Shown one piece after another: positions 18,632 through 26,450 of a stretch of 37,538 bases of DNA (position 1 is the stretch's first letter; each line of letters opens with the position of its first letter). The position numbers were made by a program, and so were the translations under genes. The DNA is taken from NCBI GenBank assembly GCA_026709985.1, contig JAPORY010000074.1:1-37538 (forward strand), given 5' to 3'. The DNA comes from Aestuariivita sp. GTDB lineage: Bacteria; Pseudomonadota; Alphaproteobacteria; Rhodobacterales; Rhodobacteraceae. The notes under the pieces are model-generated. The model ran no database searches. It had not been told where the DNA came from and worked only from the letters and a program-made list of their open reading frames with translations.

Positions 18632-18656
18632 TTTTCGGCGGCAAAACCGCCGAAAA
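18632..18656. repeat. Perfect 10-bp-stem inverted repeat at the IS truncation junction
   Basis: TTTTCGGCGG, CAAAA, CCGCCGAAAA: a perfect 10-bp stem with a 5-base loop, five bases after the point where copy A of the IS-like repeat breaks off. It is not followed by a T-run on the plus strand. It could be a transposon end, a small REP-like element or a coding coincidence, since the frame leading into the 18764 gene reads through it. Confidence 0.6.
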
Positions 18657-18763
18657 TCATCGAATCGCTGGATTCTGCTCGAAAGATGGGTTAGGAGCGC
18701 CTATTTTTTAATGCTTCCTTACTACGCAAGCTAAACGCTGATGAGTCCGATCTTGTTACAGCA

Positions 18764-19132
18764 ATGACAAAAGTATGGGGAGCGGGATCACTTCGCAAGT
18801 TCGCTGACATCAAGACGGAACGCAAGAATTTGCTGGATCACTTGCGAGCGGGGGATGCGCCGTCCGACCGCTCTATTGTTTGGCGGTTATTTCAAGCGTT
18901 TACATATAGAGAGATTAAGGCTCTGCTTAACCTGGCGGAAACTGATCCCGAATCACTGCCTTCAATCGCCGCCAATGATCGGGGTCGCGTAAGCCACCAT
19001 CTCGCGAAAGCGATACCGACCTCATATCGCCAGTCCACTTTTAAAGCTTGGCATGAAGCTGAGAAGCAATTGCAGATTAGAGCGCATCCTAAATCGACAA
19101 AAGAGCGTGAGGGAATAAGCCTAGGTTGGTGA
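18764..19132 (+). CDS. Hypothetical protein, possibly 5'-truncated
   Basis: 122 aa from the ATG at 18764; not recognised. The product is basic and mostly helical by composition, without a signal peptide or membrane segment, and has a lysine/arginine-rich tail. The same frame stays open and protein-like upstream (KPPKIIESLDSARKMG, stop, ERLFFNASLLRKLNADESD) across a single TAG at 18692-18694. The original gene was probably longer and lost its start when the IS-like copy A was truncated next to it. There is no good ribosome binding site at 18764. Whether the remaining frame is expressed is uncertain. Confidence 0.5.
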   Translation: MTKVWGAGSLRKFADIKTERKNLLDHLRAGDAPSDRSIVWRLFQAFTYREIKALLNLAETDPESLPSIAANDRGRVSHHLAKAIPTSYRQSTFKAWHEAEKQLQIRAHPKSTKEREGISLGW

Positions 19133-19169
19133 CTGCTGCGGGTTGATTAAAGCGGTTGAAAAGGTTACG

Positions 19170-19415
19170 ATGACTGAAGAATACGACAGCGCCCTGGCGA
19201 TTGCTAAGCTGGACGGCGAGATGAAAGCAATCAGAGCGGAGAATGAAGCAATGGAATCTCGAATTGATACGAGTTTAGCCAATCTACGCACTGAAATGGC
19301 CACCTATCGCGAGGACGCGGCCAAGCGCGAGACGCGGTTGCTCCTATCGATCGCCGTTATGATCACCCTTGCCGTTTCCATAATCAGCCTCGTCGTTTTG
19401 TTGCCGGCGGGTTAG
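19170..19415 (+). CDS. Small coiled-coil protein with C-terminal membrane helix
   Basis: 81 aa from the ATG at 19170, with AAGG five bases upstream. An earlier in-frame start at 19143 is less likely. Residues 1-60 are a charged helix with heptad character (KLDGEMKAIRAENEAMESRI). Residues about 57-79 form one hydrophobic membrane segment (LLLSIAVMITLAVSIISLVV). The plan matches DUF1640-like or CCDC90-like small proteins, and resembles the broken gene at 13213-13503 in layout, though the sequences are not closely alike. Function unknown. It sits between the two IS-like copies, 37 bases after the hypothetical gene, so the two could be co-transcribed cargo. Confidence 0.6.
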   Translation: MTEEYDSALAIAKLDGEMKAIRAENEAMESRIDTSLANLRTEMATYREDAAKRETRLLLSIAVMITLAVSIISLVVLLPAG

Positions 19416-19470
19416 CCGAATACAACAGTTGCTGGGTTGCGGCTGGACCTCGAATTCTGAATCCCTACAA

Positions 19471-19756
19471 TTAGGGCGAATTAAATCTTAAACGCCTTCA
19501 AAGTTAGGTGTATTGATTAGGTTATTTTGCCTATTTTTGGGCTACTGTTGCGACCTCCGATGCGGTTTTCATGTCGATAGTATCTTCTCTTTCGTCTTGT
19601 AAGCGATCGGTTACGATGCTCGGGGCTTAGCGTTAATGATACCTTCTGAAGAAGTGGTTTAAGCCACCGGTTTGACGCAAAAATAGCCGGTCGATATGTC
19701 CGAACGCCGACAAGAGGAGCGTGCGGAAGCTGCGGTTGTTCAAAGTATTCAGTATA
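19471..19756 (+). repeat. Copy B of the ISAzo13-like left end
   Basis: Direct repeat of 18343-18627. It starts TTAGGGCG and runs through the ATG at 19696 (MSERRQEERA) into the transposase frame, where it continues beyond the point at which copy A is cut. Confidence 0.75.
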
Positions 19757-20367
19757 GGTTTGAACGCCTTTCGCCATACTTAGATGAACGAAGCCGTCGA
19801 TTATTTGCGGCAACTCAAGCGGCGGTTTTGGGGCGCGGCGGTATTTCAACGGTTGCAAAGATCACGGGTCTCGCACGGTCAACCATTCGACGCGGCCGGC
19901 AAGAACTTGACGGGTTACGACCGATGGCCGCGTTCGGACACAAACACTTTCCCAAGGCCCTACGACTGCTGATCACCACCGACGGCGGCGGGCCTAATGG
20001 TGCCCGTGTCCGGTTGTGAAAAGTCGAATTGCCGAAGCTTGCGACCGAATTTAACCTAGAGATTTCGGTCTGCCACTCACCACCCAGAACCAGCGAGTGG
20101 AATAAAATCGAACACCGTCTTTTTTCCTTCATCAGCATCAATTGGCGTGGCAAGCCGCTCCGTGATCTGGCAACGATTTTCAACCTTATCTAGTCAACCA
20201 CGACTGATACTGGTCTGAAAGTCTATTGCGTTCTTGATCAGAACCATTGCGAAAGAGGAAAGGCCATCAGCGATAAGATCATGGACTCCCTCAAGCTGGT
20301 TCGAAATTCCTTCCGTGGTGAATGGAATTATACGTTGCTTCCTTTGGCCACTAAGGAGCGCTTCTGA
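19696..20367 (+). pseudogene. ISAzo13-family transposase, internally deleted with two stops
   Basis: One continuous frame of 224 codons from ATG 19696 to TGA 20365-20367, broken by a TGA at 20017-20019 (where relatives have Trp, in RLWKVEL) and a later TAG in NLI-stop-STTT. The N-terminal part (RFERLSPYLDERSRRLFAAT, GGISTVAKITGLARSTIRRG) and the C-terminal part (FPKALRLLITTDGGGPNGAR, WNKIEHRLFSFI, NWRGKPL, FRGEWNYT) match ISAzo13-type transposases. The middle, including part of the catalytic domain, is deleted between RRGRQELDG and HKHFPKA. Full-length relatives are roughly 400 aa. It cannot be active. Confidence 0.82.
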
Positions 20368-20531
20368 TTTAATGAGTCCTTAACTGCGCTTTACTTAGAC
20401 AAGGTCTTTGATCGCCCACATCACGTGGAGAGTCTGAGCGAAAGTCCGCAGCTTGCCCTAAGCTTGTAATTTTCAAAGCTCTCCTTGATCATGGCGGCTA
20501 ATCGTCAGCGCATACTTAACCGCCACACAAG

Positions 20532-20557
20532 AAAAAAGCGGGCTCGAAAGCCCGCTT
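20532..20557 (-). terminator. Rho-independent terminator of the phasin gene
   Basis: Read on the minus strand: AAGCGGGCT, loop TTCG, AGCCCGCTT, then a run of T. A 9-bp perfect GC-rich stem with a tetraloop, 35 bases beyond the phasin stop. Confidence 0.9.
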
Positions 20558-20591
20558 AATGTTAACCGTTCGCAGATTTAGTTTTCTGTCG

Positions 20592-21035
20592 TTACTTGGC
20601 GGATGCTTTTTTGGCCGCAGCTGTAACTTCATTCGTTGCTTTTTTGAGAGCAGTAGCGGCGTCTTCCGACAAGTCTTTTCCCGCCGCCATCATCAACTCA
20701 ACAGTGTCCATTTGAACTCTCTTTGCAACCTCAGCGTAAGCCGCCAAGTTCTCAGCAGACACTTCTGCCGAAGCCGAAGCGAAATCAGCTACAGCCTTGG
20801 CGTAATCGGCTGGCTCTTCTTTAGCCTTGGACATTTCGCTCAGTTTAGCAATTGTGTCCTTGGTCCATTTGTTAGAGATCTCAGCGGACTTTTCAGCAGC
20901 ACTTAATGCGACTGCAGAAAGCTTCTCATTTAGGGCTGCCGTGGTCTTGTAAGCACCCTCCATAGCAGTGGTGTCTACTGGGAATGCACCCATCATATCT
21001 CTCATGATGGAGGTGAAGTCAGGTGACTTGGTCAT
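20592..21035 (-). CDS. Phasin family protein (PHA granule-associated)
   Basis: 147 aa, an amphipathic all-helical protein rich in Ala, Lys and Glu, of the phasin_2/PhaP type. The N-terminal MTKSPDFTSIMRDMMGAFPV is followed by long helices (AAEKSAEISNKWTKDTIAKL and VSAENLAAYAEVAKRVQ) and a lysine/alanine tail like those of histone-like phasins. Phasins coat PHA granules and control their number and size. The gene is monocistronic: it has a strong ribosome binding site (AAAGGA), its own terminator and two PhaR operators upstream. This agrees with PhaR (17647-18189) repressing it when no polymer is present. Confidence 0.9.
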   Translation of the reverse strand: MTKSPDFTSIMRDMMGAFPVDTTAMEGAYKTTAALNEKLSAVALSAAEKSAEISNKWTKDTIAKLSEMSKAKEEPADYAKAVADFASASAEVSAENLAAYAEVAKRVQMDTVELMMAAGKDLSEDAATALKKATNEVTAAAKKASAK

Positions 21036-21100
21036 TGATTTATCCTTTCACGTTATCGGGCGAGTAAGCTCGCAATTTGTATCTATGAGAGATATAGATG

Positions 21101-21111
21101 CTGCGTTGCAG
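21101..21111. promoter_or_regulatory. PhaR-type operator 1 (CTGC-N3-GCAG)
   Basis: CTGCGTTGCAG, inside the longer palindrome ATGCTGC-GTT-GCAGCAT (21099-21115... centre 21106), 66 bases upstream of the phasin start codon. The CTGC-N3-GCAG pattern is that reported for PhaR operators of Rhodobacter/Paracoccus-type phasin genes. Confidence 0.75.
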
Positions 21112-21129
21112 CATTTCAAGAAAAAATTT

Positions 21130-21140
21130 CTGCAATGCAG
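21130..21140. promoter_or_regulatory. PhaR-type operator 2 (CTGC-N3-GCAG)
   Basis: CTGCAATGCAG, a second site 29 bases (centre to centre) from operator 1, close to three helical turns, so both would face the same side of the DNA. The space between is AT-rich (TTTCAAGAAAAAATTT) and may contain promoter elements. Confidence 0.75.
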
Positions 21141-21521
21141 CATTTTTTTGCTTTTTTTCTGTGACCGCTGAAAGGCCTTGGTCAATCGGTCAAACCGAAT
21201 GGCCAGCCACACCCATCAGCCGATCATTTTCCTCGCGATGGTATTTGAGTTCGGCTGGAGTTAATTTCAGTACCGATAACTGTGGTATTAAGGGCTCTAC
21301 TCGGTGGAGCGATGCAGGGAACTCGCCCTAAGTATGACGCAACCGAACGCGATTAAACTACTTCATAGTTCAGTTGAATGATTAAGCCTTGCCGCCCGCG
21401 AAGGTTTTTATTTGCTGAGAGTGGCTATCGCTGGTGCCAATACCAGATCAACAGCCCCCACGCCCTTTCTCCTTCGTCTAAGAGGGGTTTTGAAAATCTA
21501 CGCGAAATCTGTAACCCATAC
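21141..21521. other. Intergenic between phasin promoter and phosphatase gene, nothing recognised
   Basis: No supportable gene. A minus-strand stretch around 21200-21320 reads as a short protein-like frame (for example TPAELKYHREENDRL) without a start codon or known domain. In many relatives a gene such as infA follows the phosphatase, but I do not see it here. Confidence 0.4.
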
Positions 21522-21977
21522 TCATTCTGAGGGCATCCCCCATTTTTGTTGCAAGCGCTCAATGATCTGATCTCTTGTTTGTCGGTAAACTGTCAATTTG
21601 GCGTCCCGAGTCTCACCGATTCCCGTTGGATCCATAATTGGCCAATATTCCACGGAGAGATAAAAGAATCGTGTTAATTCGAGTGCTCGCCGCTGCGCTG
21701 CTGGCGACAGCGCGACAACCAAGTCAAATGAGCTCAAATCGTCTCCCCATTGTTCCATCTCATCAAAGGAACGTGAGCGATGACGATTGAGTTCAACCTC
21801 CATCTCATGACAAACGGCGATTGAAAATCCATCAATCTCCATATCGTTGTGGACCCCAGCCGATTGAACATACGTCCCCGTACCATAAAATTTTTTCATT
21901 ATCCCTTCTGCCATCGGAGACCGTACTGCATTATGGTCACAGCAAAACAAAACCGACTGCGGCAGCGGTAAGGTCAC
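21522..21977 (-). CDS. Low-molecular-weight protein-tyrosine-phosphatase-like protein
   Basis: 151 aa. The P-loop CX5R is CDHNAVRSP with nucleophile C13 and R19, and the general-acid loop IMDPTG is present near residue 116, so the active site looks complete. The family includes tyrosine phosphatases and arsenate reductases. In alphaproteobacteria this version sits after hisD and UPF0262 as here, and its cellular substrate is not established. It starts with GTG one base after the UPF0262 stop, so translation is coupled. Confidence 0.9.
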   Translation of the reverse strand: MTLPLPQSVLFCCDHNAVRSPMAEGIMKKFYGTGTYVQSAGVHNDMEIDGFSIAVCHEMEVELNRHRSRSFDEMEQWGDDLSSFDLVVALSPAAQRRALELTRFFYLSVEYWPIMDPTGIGETRDAKLTVYRQTRDQIIERLQQKWGMPSE

Positions 21978-21978
21978 T

Positions 21979-22458
21979 CTAACCCCCGAAATGCAGTACG
22001 CAGATTAGGGTGAACAGTCTGCGAGCCGTATCATTGTCAATCTGTGCCTTTCCGTCTAGCCGTTCACGTAATACTCGACTACCTTCGTTGTGTATTCCGC
22101 GTCGCGCCATGTCGATCGTTTCGATCTGCGAGGGTGGTAACTTCTTGACGGCTTCAAAGTAGCTCTCACAAATCTGGAAGTAATCTTTTACAACTTGTCG
22201 AAAGGGGCCAAGAGACAGGTGGAACTCCCCGGCAGGCTCGTCGGCTTCGGTCTGGATTTCAAATACAAGTCGCTTATCGCGAATAGATAACTTCAGTTTG
22301 TAGGGACCTGCTAACACATCGCGGTCATCCCGCTTTGGCAATTCGAATGAATTATCTTCCAAGAGTTCGAAAATGGCAATTTCTCGCTCTTGTTCAATCT
22401 GTGGTGTCGGTGGCGGTAATTCGGAATCGTCGAGGTCAATTGAAGTTATTCTTGTCAT
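21979..22458 (-). CDS. UPF0262 family protein
   Basis: 159 aa from the ATG at 22458, which overlaps the hisD stop by one base (TGATG). It is a conserved alphaproteobacterial protein of unknown function: an N-terminal acidic linker (LDDSELPPPTPQIEQERE), then a compact domain with PYKLKLSIRDKRLVFEI, GPFRQVVKDYFQICESYF and the C-terminal DTARRLFTLICVLHF. No signal or membrane segment. The position between hisD and the phosphatase gene is conserved in the class, but does not show that it acts in histidine synthesis. Confidence 0.92.
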   Translation of the reverse strand: MTRITSIDLDDSELPPPTPQIEQEREIAIFELLEDNSFELPKRDDRDVLAGPYKLKLSIRDKRLVFEIQTEADEPAGEFHLSLGPFRQVVKDYFQICESYFEAVKKLPPSQIETIDMARRGIHNEGSRVLRERLDGKAQIDNDTARRLFTLICVLHFGG

Positions 22459-23765
22459 CAATTCCGTCTCCGTAATTCTTGCACGCGTGCACCGACCGAT
22501 AACTCATGAGCCTCAAGTCCCTCAGCATTTGCTAGTCGCATCGCTATGGGTCCAAGCGCTTGTATACTTTCTTGCGAAACCCTTACCACTGAGGTCCGCT
22601 TGAGAAAGTCGAGCACCGATAAGCCCGACGAAAATCGAGCGGAACCTGCAGTGGGAAGGACGTGATTGGATCCGGCGATATAATCGCCAATGGCTTCTGG
22701 CGTCCAACGATCCAAAAAGATTGCGCCGGCATTCCGACATCGTGCAGCAAGTTCCTCTGGGTTCGCCACACAAAGCTGGAGGTGCTCGGGTGCTATGCGA
22801 TTAGATAGTTCGGTTGCGGCCTCAAGATTTTGAACAAAAATTATTGCGCCAAAATCTTCCCAACTCGTTCTAGCCATTTTGCCACGCGATAATGTCGGCA
22901 GATTACGATCAATGGCCCGCGATACCGCCTGACCAAATTCTTTCGAGTCAGTTATGAGAATGGCCTGTGCGCTCTCATCGTGCTCGGCTTGACTCAATAA
23001 ATCCAGCGCGATCCATTCTGGATTGTTCTCATGGTCAGCGATAACCAGAATCTCAGAAGGGCCAGCAATCAAATCAATTCCCACGCGACCAAAAACTTGC
23101 CGCTTTGCAGCGGCAACAAACGCATTTCCCGGGCCAACAATCTTGTCAATGGGACGAATTATGTCAGTGCCAAAAGCCAGTGCGGCAATCGCTTGCGCGC
23201 CACCGACCCGATAAACTTCATCAATTCCAACAATTTTGGCAGCTGCCATTACTGTGGGATTGATGACCCCTTTTGGCGTTGGAACAACCATAACAAGTCG
23301 CTCTACACCCGCGACCTTTGCCGGAATGGAATTCATCAGCACACTGGAAGGATAAGCGGCTGACCCGCCCGGCACATATAGCCCAGCAGAAGCCAGCGGA
23401 GTCCAACGCCAACCTAACATCGCTCCACTATCGTCATACCATTTTTGATCTTCAGGAACCTGTTTTTGGTGATAATCTTTGATCCGTTGTGCCGCTGTCG
23501 CGAGCGAATTACGGGTGGAATCCGAAACAGTTGCCGCCGCTTCCTCAATCTCGGACTCCGAAACCCTGATTGTTTCAGCCGTAATCTCAAACTCATCGAA
23601 TTGGCGGGTCAAATCAATCAAGGCCGCGTCACCGCGGGTTTCCACCGCCGCAATTATTTTCGCAACTGTGTCGTCGACATCATGAAAATTCTGTCGGCTT
23701 CGCCGCATTAACAGGGTAAAGTTCTCTTCGAAATCCGCCGATTCTGCGTCAAGAAATGTAGCCAT
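22458..23765 (-). CDS. hisD: Histidinol dehydrogenase
   Basis: 435 aa; the last two oxidation steps of histidine synthesis, L-histidinol to L-histidine via the aldehyde, with zinc and NAD. Seen are the NAD-side motif GPGNAFVAAAKRQVFG, the block GIDLIAGPSEILVIAD, the metal-binding SQAEHDESAQA, the catalytic APEHLQL and the C-terminal GSNHVLPTAGSARFSSGLS. Length and motifs are complete. It is first in a tightly coupled trio (hisD, UPF0262, phosphatase). No other his gene is in the window; hisG, often adjacent in relatives, is absent from the 620-bp gap upstream. Confidence 0.97.
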   Translation of the reverse strand: MATFLDAESADFEENFTLLMRRSRQNFHDVDDTVAKIIAAVETRGDAALIDLTRQFDEFEITAETIRVSESEIEEAAATVSDSTRNSLATAAQRIKDYHQKQVPEDQKWYDDSGAMLGWRWTPLASAGLYVPGGSAAYPSSVLMNSIPAKVAGVERLVMVVPTPKGVINPTVMAAAKIVGIDEVYRVGGAQAIAALAFGTDIIRPIDKIVGPGNAFVAAAKRQVFGRVGIDLIAGPSEILVIADHENNPEWIALDLLSQAEHDESAQAILITDSKEFGQAVSRAIDRNLPTLSRGKMARTSWEDFGAIIFVQNLEAATELSNRIAPEHLQLCVANPEELAARCRNAGAIFLDRWTPEAIGDYIAGSNHVLPTAGSARFSSGLSVLDFLKRTSVVRVSQESIQALGPIAMRLANAEGLEAHELSVGARVQELRRRN

Positions 23766-24389
23766 GTAACGGATCCAAAATTGTCAATTTACCTTGATAG
23801 CTTTGTGCCAGCAGAACGTTGTTAGTAGAAACTTGGGGCTCTGATTTTCTTATTGCCAATTGAAGAGTTGGATTGCTGATCATATTGGACGATGACTCGA
23901 TTTACTCTGATTAAGCCATACTTTGAGAAGCGCCAATTTGATCACGTTTAATGCATCGCTTTTACGGTCGGGACTGCCCCTTGAAGCTATCACGCTCGAC
24001 GCGCCAAACCTTTCCTAATCTCTGTGGTGCAACGGTGCGCACGAAAACTGATACCGACTCTCAAGGGCAACGTAAGACGCGGTTAAAGCAGCGGTGGGAA
24101 TATCGCTCACCGACGTCAATCTCAATGGGGTCTAAGCAACCTGACGTATAAGCTATCGTTAGATTTGATTATCCTTCTCGACAACCAGCGATCTCTCAAA
24201 TCTATAGGGGCCTCTCACTAAACGAGTAGAAACTCTCGCAATACGACTTCATACGCTTGCTCAACAAGGGTAACAAATAACTATTCGCGTTAACGAGGCA
24301 GGGCACGGTGGTGCATCGCGATAACATGAAGCTTTTGGGCATCTGCTGACGGGTGAGGGATTGCCTGAATCCACTGGTCGTCTCTGACA
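23766..24389. other. Intergenic, nothing recognised
   Basis: About 620 bp between DUF2948 and hisD on the minus strand. In relatives these genes are usually adjacent, so this may be a decayed or inserted stretch. The short open frames here (24202-24393 minus and 23951-24151 plus) match nothing I know. Confidence 0.45.
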
Positions 24390-24860
24390 TCAAACACCGT
24401 GATCGGGTTGTAAACCAGATTTTGCCGCATAAGGACGCGTAACATCTTTAAGGGTTGCATCTATTGCCTCAACTTCAAGACGGATTCCACCGTCGCCGGC
24501 CATCGTGAGCGTGACGTGTCCCGCACCATCTTCTGTTGGATTAAACTCTAGACACAGCAAAGACAGAACCAGTTCTCGGCTTGCCTGATCAATGCCCTGC
24601 ATGGTGACCTTCATAACATTTTCAAAAACCAGTACCGATTGCACACGTTGGCGTGGCGCATCGGGCGCTTCGCGTTCTTCCCAACGAAACCTGTTAAGGA
24701 GCAATGCAAATCGGCGTTCGTCACGCAGATAAGTCATTTCAGTGATCGGAAAGATAGAATCTTGCACCAGAGACGAAATTATCTTGAGATCTTCCCAATC
24801 TCTTGCGCCGAGATGCAGTGCCGACTCTTCAGCATCCTCAAATCTAGCATCTTCACTCAT
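24390..24860 (-). CDS. DUF2948 family protein
   Basis: 156 aa, the usual size of this alphaproteobacterial family of unknown function. Recognisable parts are [20 protein letters not shown], the [12 protein letters not shown] strand, [13 protein letters not shown] and the C-terminal [17 protein letters not shown]. The ATG overlaps the murA stop (ATGA). The murA-DUF2948 pairing is conserved in the class, which suggests a link to envelope growth, but no function is established. Soluble, with no signal peptide. Confidence 0.9.
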   Translation of the reverse strand: MSEDARFEDAEESALHLGARDWEDLKIISSLVQDSIFPITEMTYLRDERRFALLLNRFRWEEREAPDAPRQRVQSVLVFENVMKVTMQGIDQASRELVLSLLCLEFNPTEDGAGHVTLTMAGDGGIRLEVEAIDATLKDVTRPYAAKSGLQPDHGV

Positions 24861-26125
24861 TTGTTTCGTATCCGCATGATTTTCGCGCCAACACCGCGTA
24901 GTTTCTGCTCAACCTGTTCGTATCCTCGATCTAGGTGATATACGCGATTAACAATAGTTTCTCCTTGCGCAACAAGTCCAGCCAAAATGAGCGACATTGA
25001 CGCACGAAGATCTGTCGCCATCACTGGTGCGCCGCGTAGTTTGGCAGGTCCTGTCACTTTCGCAACGCCACCATGTATGCTGATTTCCGCGCCCATTCGA
25101 ACCAATTCTGGCACGTGCATAAACCGGTTTTCAAATATTTTTTCTTCAATTCGACTTACTCCTGTTGCCCGACACAGCAAAACCATCATTTGCGCCTGCA
25201 AGTCGGTCGGAAATCCTGGAAATGGTGCCGTTGTGACGTCAACGGGTTTGATTCGCTCATCTTCTTTGCTTACAGTTATTCCTCTTGGCGTCTCAGTTAC
25301 TAACACATCGGCTTCTTCGAGCTTGCGACAAAAATCAGCTAATAGATTCCGTCGTCCACCGATCAACTCCACGCTTCCTTGCGTGATTGCTGGCACGAGC
25401 ATATATGTTCCTAACTCAATTCGATCGGCCACGACTTCATGTCGCGCCCCGCTCAAGCTGTCGACCCCTTCAATGACGATTGTACGCGTCCCCTCACCCG
25501 TAATCTGCGCTCCCATCGCCTTTAGACAGGCAACGAGATCCAAAATTTCGGGTTCTTGTGCGGCATTTTTGAGAACGGTTGTCCCCTTTGCGAGCGTTGC
25601 CGCCATCACAGCATTTGCCGTCGCACCGACAGAGATGATCGGGAAGGTAAAGGTTTCCCCAATGAGCCCACGGCTTGCTGTGGCTCTAACATATCCATCT
25701 TGAAGATCAAGCCGCGCTCCAAGAGCTTCAAGAACAGCTAGGTGTAGATCCACGGGGCGCGCTCCAATTGCACAGCCGCCTGGCAGCGAGACAATTGCTT
25801 GCCCCGCCCGCGCAAGCAATGGTCCCAACACCAAAATTGATGCCCGCATTTTTCGGACGATATCATAATGAGCAAGATGCTTCGATATCCTGCGACTTGA
25901 TAGCGAGATCGTCGCCTGATCGTTGTATCGGGTTACTTGCGTCCCAAGCGATTCGAGTAGCACCTCCATGGTGAGTATATCACTCAGTCGAGGGATATTC
26001 GTTAAGATCAGCGGCTCTTCTGTCAATAATGACAGCGGCATCAGCGCTAAACAAGCGTTTTTTGCCCCAGCGATCGGAATGGAACCCTGCAACGCTCTCG
26101 ATTCTTGCACAACAATCTGATCCAA
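24857..26125 (-). CDS. murA: UDP-N-acetylglucosamine 1-carboxyvinyltransferase
   Basis: 422 aa; transfers enolpyruvate from PEP to UDP-GlcNAc, the first committed step of peptidoglycan synthesis. K22-N23 of GAKNA, the catalytic loop [14 protein letters not shown] with C118 (so of the fosfomycin-sensitive type), and the C-terminal block [21 protein letters not shown] are all present. Full length, no breaks. It begins an overlapping pair with DUF2948 and follows a small basic protein gene by four bases. Confidence 0.97.
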   Translation of the reverse strand: MDQIVVQESRALQGSIPIAGAKNACLALMPLSLLTEEPLILTNIPRLSDILTMEVLLESLGTQVTRYNDQATISLSSRRISKHLAHYDIVRKMRASILVLGPLLARAGQAIVSLPGGCAIGARPVDLHLAVLEALGARLDLQDGYVRATASRGLIGETFTFPIISVGATANAVMAATLAKGTTVLKNAAQEPEILDLVACLKAMGAQITGEGTRTIVIEGVDSLSGARHEVVADRIELGTYMLVPAITQGSVELIGGRRNLLADFCRKLEEADVLVTETPRGITVSKEDERIKPVDVTTAPFPGFPTDLQAQMMVLLCRATGVSRIEEKIFENRFMHVPELVRMGAEISIHGGVAKVTGPAKLRGAPVMATDLRASMSLILAGLVAQGETIVNRVYHLDRGYEQVEQKLRGVGAKIMRIRNK

Positions 26126-26129
26126 CGAA

Positions 26130-26291
26130 CTAACTCTCCTTATCCTTGTTGGATTTTACCTCGTGTTGCTGCGACCGCTCACGGGCCTGCTGTTTGCGCT
26201 TTGCAAGATTCCGTTTTAGGGCGGCTTCAAGGCGCTGTTCCCGATTAGTCTTTGTCAAAGAATGGCGAGAATGAGAAGGCTTGTGCGGCAT
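26130..26291 (-). CDS. Small basic protein encoded upstream of murA
   Basis: 53 aa from the ATG at 26291; a longer start at 26321 is possible. It is very rich in Lys, Arg and Gln, with the core [20 protein letters not shown], probably a single charged helix. Similar short proteins with an RxxRLxxALRxNLxRRKxQ pattern precede murA in other alphaproteobacteria, which supports it as a real gene. The role is unknown. It is four bases from the murA start and probably shares its transcript. Confidence 0.72.
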   Translation of the reverse strand: MPHKPSHSRHSLTKTNREQRLEAALKRNLAKRKQQARERSQQHEVKSNKDKES

Positions 26292-26375
26292 GAATTCAGT
26301 CGATTTTGGTGATACCATCAAGCCTAAAACGAACTTGAGATCCGCTTAAGTTCATGGTAGGGTTTGGCTTGTAAG

Positions 26376-26450
<75 letters not shown>

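Noticed and set aside
24987-25703. 238-codon open frame on the plus strand opposite murA
   Set aside because: It is the antisense shadow of murA, with Ser/Pro/Thr-rich composition and no family match.
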